A DNA stretch of 64,000 nucleotides, from the NCBI GenBank assembly GCA_911728435.2, contig OU452201.1:27094001-27158000 (forward strand), given 5' to 3'. The position numbers and the translations under genes are program-made. The stretch's first letter is position 1. Each line of letters starts with the position of its first letter. A model generated the notes under the pieces. That model did not search any database. It was given only the letters and a program-made list of their open reading frames with translations, and was not told the origin of the DNA. The DNA is from Apoderus coryli. Lineage: Eukaryota; Arthropoda; Insecta; Coleoptera; Attelabidae. Of the stretch, positions 58,405-64,000 are shown one piece after another.

Positions 58405-60670
58405 CCCCATATATTTTTTTATTTTATATTTTCAATATACAGGGTGATTCATTATAGTTGCAACAAACAAAATCTGGGGATTGCTGAAAATCATTCAAGC
58501 ATCCTAGACGACGCTTAACGGCAATTCTAAGTAACATTCTAAGTAACATCATCCATTCTTAATAGAACGTTCTACGCTTCATCTAATTTCTTTTATTTTA
58601 TTAGTAAAAAGAAAGAAATGGAACAGTGCTATACATTTAATTCGCAGTGTTTAGAAACCCATGAGAGATGGTTATAGGAACATGTACAGCAATCTTGTAG
58701 TTAACTTATTGGTCTATTCGAACGCACCTTCAAATATAGGCTGTTATAATAATAAAACATGTTTCATTGTTATTAAATTTGAGTAAAAAATGCCCTTTTG
58801 GAAGTAAGATAGATTGCCATTTCAACTTGTATATCTTTAGATATGTTAACAAGAGTTCCTTAGAATTTAGCATTGGTTTTGTGTAGATCTGATGCTTGTA
58901 AAAGCTCCCTGTTATTGCTCTCCTCTCATTTAAACAGGATCCGCAACGCGTGTAGACACTGAACTATATTATATTCGCCAAAAATGTAATTAAATTTGCT
59001 GTTGTTCCAATTTAAAAAAAATTAAACTTATGCCACTTATTAGGTAATATATTTTTAGTCAGAACTTGCGTAAATTATATTAAGGTAATAAGATTGTATC
59101 TACTTTCTTTTCTCACAATTAAATTTTCCTATAACAACTGTTCAATTTAAATGACTGAATGATTGAGAAAAGCAAATATCAGTCGCTATTCCTAAATTGC
59201 ATTTACTTTTTTTGTGCCCACCAAAAATATTGTCCTTTCAATATTTGATAAATAAATATTCATGTGAATTTCAAAAATCCGTTAGTAAAATGTTTTATAA
59301 AATTTCCCAGAAAACGTATGGTGTATGAGTAGTAGCAGCCAACCATGTGGGTGAATTTCTCCCTCAAAAGCAAATCAAAACCGACACTACCTGCTGCTAC
59401 ATTATTTTACATGCAAACCGTTAGTATAATATCGCACAATATCCATTAGCGCACGAAAAAAATTATACAAACCGGCATTATTATTAATTTGATATAATTC
59501 ATTATTCAAAATGAACCATTGAAAATAATAACGTGGATAAGGCAACAAAAATAAAGATAGATACATATTTTTTCATTCAGACGAAATAAATTAGCCAATT
59601 ATCCCTGTCTCCACCTTATTTCGGTGTCTCATGACCGAAATCCACCTTCTATAAATGACACCGAAACCAAACCAAGACTTGTGAAAATATTTTCTAGGCT
59701 TCTATTTGTTGGATTTTTTGTAAATATATATTTTTTAATCAAATCGTGTTCTCGGTCCAAGGTTGTTCTTTCGAGAAACTAGCTTGGTCGCTCTGACATT
59801 GAACATGGTTGATCTAAGGCCTCATATTTTTCACAAGTAATCGATGCAAAAGAGAAAACGCTTATTCCAACATCAATCACGATTTATGTTTGGAAAGAGA
59901 TCTATAAATGTAAAAAATGGTTACTTAAAAAAAATGATATCTCTGATATATAAAACAGTAAAAAAAAGCTTGATGTGCGTTCTCGTTCCACCGAGCAAGT
60001 CAGCAACGCCATCGAACGCTGATAATATCTGTATGAGTAACCGCTTTTTCCAGATGTCACATAGTTGTAATGAAATTTTGTTAGTTTATTTTTAAAATAC
60101 TACAATTTCTAATAATATTAAAAATGCATTATAGGAAAAATCTGCCTATTCCAGTTTTTTTTAGATCAACCTTTATATTATGTATTATTTTTGGTTATCT
60201 AAGGCAAATCGCCCAATTTTTATTTCAAACAAGAAATAAGTAAATTACGCCGTCAATGGCTTCATAAATAAAAAGTACCGAAGTACCTACAACATGTGCG
60301 TTTTTATCTAACCGTTATAGGTTTTTTTTTTGAATAATTATTTTCAAATCGTTCCCCTTAAATCTAAACACAACAGCATATGTTTCGGTAATAGAAAGTA
60401 AATATTATATTGCATGACCTATTTTAAAAATTATTATCTATCCGTTTAATTATAATTAGGTATTGTAGGTTATCTGTAACAGCAGTCAATAAAAATGCTC
60501 TAGAGGGGAAGTATGTTATTCTAAATCAGCCTCCATATTCTAAAGAACACCATAGTATAAGTTTTCAGTGGATATTAGATTTTTGTTTGTTATGCTGATT
60601 GTTAGTTGTTATAATTATTAAGTACACATTTAGGATGCCATATGAATAACTAATTATTGTATAATAGTTT
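58405..60670. other. Non-coding, nothing recognised
   Basis: A TACAGGGTGATTCATTATAG element end lies at 58438. Frames 58232-58447 and 59844-60095 are unsupported. Confidence 0.45.
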
Positions 60671-60674
60671 TTGT

Positions 60675-60755
60675 AGAAGTCTGATGATGCCTGTATAAGG
60701 CGAAACATGTCATAAAAGGTAAAATTTATAAATAAATGCGAGGTTTGACTGGAAG
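60675..60755 (+). ncRNA. Hammerhead K with repeat 3' end
   Basis: CUGAUGA (60681-60687), extra U, stem II GCCU/AGGC with a GUAUA loop, GAAA, ACAUGU and a GUC triplet. Stem I pairing (AAGU with AUAA) is poor, so activity is doubtful. AAATGCGAGGTTTGACTGG follows, similar to the family end TGTGGAG..GACTTTTAT. Confidence 0.68.
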
Positions 60756-60759
60756 TTTC

Positions 60760-61050
60760 TCATTGCTTGATATAAGTATTTGTTTTATAATAATAATACG
60801 TTTATTAGTTCTAAGAAAAACATTACATAAATCAATTCTGGGATATATACATGACAAAATTATTATTATTAGAACTAAAAGGCGTTAATTTTCAGCCTCT
60901 CAACTAAGTTGAGTGCTGTTGAAGCCTAAATAAACAAAAAACTTATTACCACTATATTAAAGGTACTTAATAGTTAATAACCAACACCAAACAACACATT
61001 ACAATAATAAGGCTTTTTCGTTTTGTTTTCTTGAACCTTGGTTTTCAATT
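60760..61050. other. Short non-coding stretch, possible LINE tail
   Basis: TAATAATAATACGTTTATTAG at about 60788-60808 could be the 3' tail of a minus-strand element, but no coding part follows. Confidence 0.3.
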
Positions 61051-61053
61051 TCA

Positions 61054-61540
61054 ATTACTTTTTTTTTGGGTATCAGGTTCGAATTTTGAAATGAAGATTC
61101 CTTATTTCATTTTTGTAAAACAATTGGTTTAATTTGTCATTCATTCTTTCATTCTTGCCTTTTTTTTCCCTTTTCAATTCTACCATTCGACGTTTCGACA
61201 ATGGTTATTGTCTTCACGGACCTACAATTATATACATTTCCATCTTAGAATAATGTACAGGTTAATTTATATTACATATTTTTTTTTCTTAAATAGAATC
61301 ACAAAAATTACATGCAAAACATCACATTTAAAAATTACATGAAAACAACTACACAACACTACACAACAACACAACACAACTACAAACGATTACATTAACA
61401 ATAATTAAAATTTATATTATAATGTTATAGTTACCACATTATATTGTTTTCTAAAATATGTTGTCCTCAGCCCCTAAACATCGTGTTGAATTTTCGTTTT
61501 GAACCATCAGGTATCAACCCAAAAAAAAAGTAATTGAGAA
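61054..61540. repeat. Foldback of family-2 type
   Basis: CAATTACTTTTTTTTTGGGT (about 61051-61070) is matched in reverse complement at about 61512-61535, with ATAATAAGGC outside both. The minus strand near 61188-61219 reads GTGAAGACAATAACCATTGTC followed by GAAACGTCG, the same hairpin block as in the other family-2 repeats. Confidence 0.6.
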
Positions 61541-61639
61541 AAAAATAATAAGGCTGAACTATAAAATTAACTAGTAATTAATAATAAATTAAGACAAAGA
61601 ACCAAAATATTCAAAGAGGCTAAATACTATCTAGCAATT

Positions 61640-62060
61640 TATTTTTAATTCAAATTTAAACATCTTTAAACTTTGGGAGTAGTCCTTATTTACCAATCGG
61701 TTAACCATAGCGTGGCCGCATTATAGGAAAACGATTTATTAAATAGTTGTTTTTTATGAGCTGGAACTGTTATTAGACTTTTGCGTCTAATGTTCAAATT
61801 ATGGATATCAGTCCGATAAACAATTTCTTCTTCAAGATAAGGAGGTGTTTTATATTTGATGATCTTATAATAAAAGCATGTTGCATGGAGAATACGTCTG
61901 CTATACATATTCATCCAACCCGCCTCCTTAAGCTTGTAAGATATTCGTTGTCTCCTTCTAACTCCAAAGATCATCCGCAGACACGAGTTCTGCAATTTCT
62001 GAACTCTCCTGTTATCAATACTATCAAGACAAGGACCGTAGATGTTGTTGTCACAATAGT
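61640..62060 (-). pseudogene. LINE C-terminal fragment (CR1-like)
   Basis: The minus strand reads NNIYGPCLDSIDNRRVQKLQ followed by NSCLRMIFGVRRRQRISYKL (frame 61690-61995), GWMNMYSRRILHATCFYYKI, YKTPPYLEEEIVYRTD, HKKQLFNKSFSY. The QxxQNxxLRxIxGxxR ... GWLxxxxRR ... TPPYL ... R..FxxSFSYxA...WN order is the C-terminal region downstream of the RT in CR1/L2-like LINEs. The catalytic RT domain is absent (5' truncated). The plus-strand frame 61801-62085 is its shadow. Confidence 0.8.
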
Positions 62061-62079
62061 TTCAATGCGACAAGACAAG

Positions 62080-62920
62080 ATTTGAATTTTCACCGGTAGA
62101 CTCAAGGAATGTGGATGTGGGTATATCTGTTTTAATGGTTAAGGTCGCAGAAGTGAGAGATCCGGGCGTAATCATGGATAATAAAATGATGTTTTAGCAA
62201 CATATTGGCGCACTTATAACTAGCTGTAACAGAAGTTTGGGGTTTATTATTAGAAATTCCAGAGATTTCAAGAATCCTAGAACATTGCTCTCTTTATATT
62301 ATTCTCTCGTTTAGGGAAAGCTGAGTTTTGCATCAACAGTGTGGTTTCCGCAATATGCATGCTATATACAACGTATCGAGAGTATACAACATAAGTTTTT
62401 GAAATACTTGGCATATAAGTCCGACATTATACTGAGTTTTCCCGTGAATTACAATCCCATTATGCGAAGATATTCAAAAATATCATTGCAAAAGAGAAAG
62501 CAACCCTCTGATTTATTATTTATCTTTAAGATTTTAAATGGCTTACTGCAGTCAGATTCTATTTTAGAAAACATTATTTTTCACGAGCCACTTAGAACAT
62601 TGAGGAACAATGAGTTATGTGTTATTCCATTTAGACGAACTAATGCTGGACAAAATTCTCCTATCTGGAGCATGTCAAAGACTTTTATTCATTGATTGTG
62701 GATTTCGATTTTCTCACTATGTCTAAATATACATTTAAGATATTTGCAAGAAACCTGATTAACTAACTATTGTATTTCTTATCTACTCTTATGTATGATT
62801 TGTTTTTTTTAAGTTCTATTAATTAACTCAGTGAACATGTATATTATACTGTGGGTACTGTTTTGGATCTTTGATCTGTGTGTACCGTGAATTGTTAAAT
62901 AAATAAATAAATATGCCATG
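62080..62920 (+). pseudogene. LINE RT C-terminal fragment, plus strand
   Basis: About 62145-62325 reads EVRDPGVIMDNKMMF, stop, QHIGALITSCNRSLGFIIRN, DFKNPRTLLSLYYSLV, stop. Frame 62339-62695 continues MWFPQYACYIQRIESIQHKF, LKYLAYKSD, and ends FRRTNAGQNS. Same family as 12640-13690 (compare VWYPQYNAHKLEIEKIQRRF and FLKYLVFKTD there). AATAAATAAATAAATA near 62898 is the likely 3' tail. The catalytic box is lost by 5' truncation, and two stops make it dead. Confidence 0.82.
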
Positions 62921-62929
62921 CCATATCCA

Positions 62930-64000
62930 GTTTTAAAGTTATATGATTCTTGAATTCTTCAATATATTATAGAACTTAGCTTTTCAAAAATATATCTTCA
63001 TTATTTAATGTAATAGTGTAATTCTATGAATAGAATAATCATTTAAAACCAAATACCGCATCTTTTGTATTATCAAGTTCAAGAAAATATTCTAAAATTT
63101 ATTTCAATTTACTAAGTGTTTAATATTAATTAAATATTTACCATATTATTGGGATAAGTAGTTTGCGTAAAAATACTTTTGTTTTATGATACTAGGTATT
63201 TAATACATAGAAGAATTCATTCGTATAAGCAGAGCTGAGGTACTGAATTATGAATTCAAAACGGTAATTGTGGGTACTTAACTTTTTTATTTTCCTAAAG
63301 GACTTGTACTTAGCACTTAAATTGCCTATGGATATATTTGAGTATTTACAAATTTACTCAATTACTCGAGAGAGAAGTACTTGAGTAATTGACAAGTACT
63401 TAAGTGCTAAATAAATACTTAAGTATTTCTAAAATACTTGCGTTTCCCATGACGCAAAAAGATCATAATATAATTGAATTTCTCGGAAAATAATATTTGA
63501 CCCATTTGTCAAATTTGGAATTGTTCTAATGTAAAGTTGACATTTCCAGTTATACGGGAAGTAGGCCTAGTTATTTGAAATAAAATCCTTTTTGAAATAT
63601 GCGTGTGTAATAAATTTTATGAAAATTATTTAAAACATTAAATTTGTTGTTTTCTGCAAAAAGTTTAATATGAATTTTCATCAACTAGAAGTCAAGACTA
63701 TCCGCGAAGAAATCGTAATATTTTAGCTTTTTTAATTTAAAGAAAATTAAAAAGTTTATATTGAACTGTGTTATTGATCGCATTTATTTTTGTAGTAATT
63801 AATGTTAATAGTTAGAGTTATTGACATTACGAAATATATAATCAGTATTTTATTGCTTGCATTTATTGCTTTGTTTTGTAACGTATTTATTTGGTTGTTT
63901 TTTTTTTGTTTTTCCTTGTTGATATGTTTTTTTCAATTAATTCGAAATTGTATTTATTGATTTTCCTGTAAGTGGGTTCAACCTGTTGGGAATTAATGCT
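62930..64000. other. Non-coding; self-complementary AAGTACTTGAGTA block
   Basis: 63340-63445 is made of TACTTGAGTAATT, AAGTACTTAAGT and related words that pair with one another, probably the end of a DNA-transposon repeat. No terminal duplication was identified. The rest is AT-rich without features. Confidence 0.45.

Overview
The window looks like intergenic or intronic DNA from a large, AT-rich, repeat-laden arthropod genome, most likely an insect. The coding fragments are animal-type transposon proteins (non-LTR reverse transcriptases, piggyBac, mariner and pogo transposases, a eukaryotic tyrosine recombinase). All are broken by stops, frameshifts or truncation. I found no complete host gene, no rRNA or tRNA, no CRISPR array and no bacterial operon structure. 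Two short stretches (about 43190-43275 on the minus strand and 54742-54957 on the plus strand) are weak candidates for host exons.

Layout: 1-7.7 kb holds two large foldback elements with TACAGGGTG-like ends. 8.3-18 kb is a graveyard of non-LTR retrotransposon pieces (8.3-9.96, 11.2-11.8, 11.9-12.3, 12.6-13.7, 14.1-14.4, 15.6-16.0, 16.9-17.9 kb). 19.9-21.5 kb carries a broken tyrosine-recombinase (Crypton-like) gene plus a fragment of a second copy. 24-31 kb has an inverted repeat, two more LINE relics and a foldback with a hammerhead motif in each arm. 32.8-35 kb is a cluster of hammerhead-bearing repeats. 36-39.3 kb holds a LINE C-terminus, a piggyBac C-terminus and a mariner relic. 43.2-44.5 kb is a degenerate duplicated AACGTT-rich block. 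46.2-47.3 kb is another foldback. 51.74-53.29 kb is a complete but internally deleted piggyBac element with TTAA target duplications. 56.35-58.40 kb is an internally deleted pogo-like element with TA duplications. 61-63 kb has two LINE relics on opposite strands.

The most notable theme is self-cleaving RNA. About a dozen hammerhead-ribozyme motifs (CUGAUGA, stem II, GAAA, tiny stem III, then a paired stem I) lie at 16.1, 19.2, 27.2, 27.8, 32.9, 34.15, 34.43, 34.75, 45.3, 54.2, 54.4 and 60.7 kb. They fall into at least three sequence subfamilies. Several sit as opposed copies in the two arms of foldback elements. Two copies (16.1 and 45.3 kb) have fully canonical cores and are enclosed in outer stems whose sequences differ while pairing is kept. 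Minimal type I hammerheads with very short stem III are known from Penelope-like elements and animal retrozymes. No Penelope reverse transcriptase is visible here, so these are best read as short non-autonomous relatives.

The genes do not work together as a pathway. The window records successive insertion, inverted duplication and decay of mobile elements.
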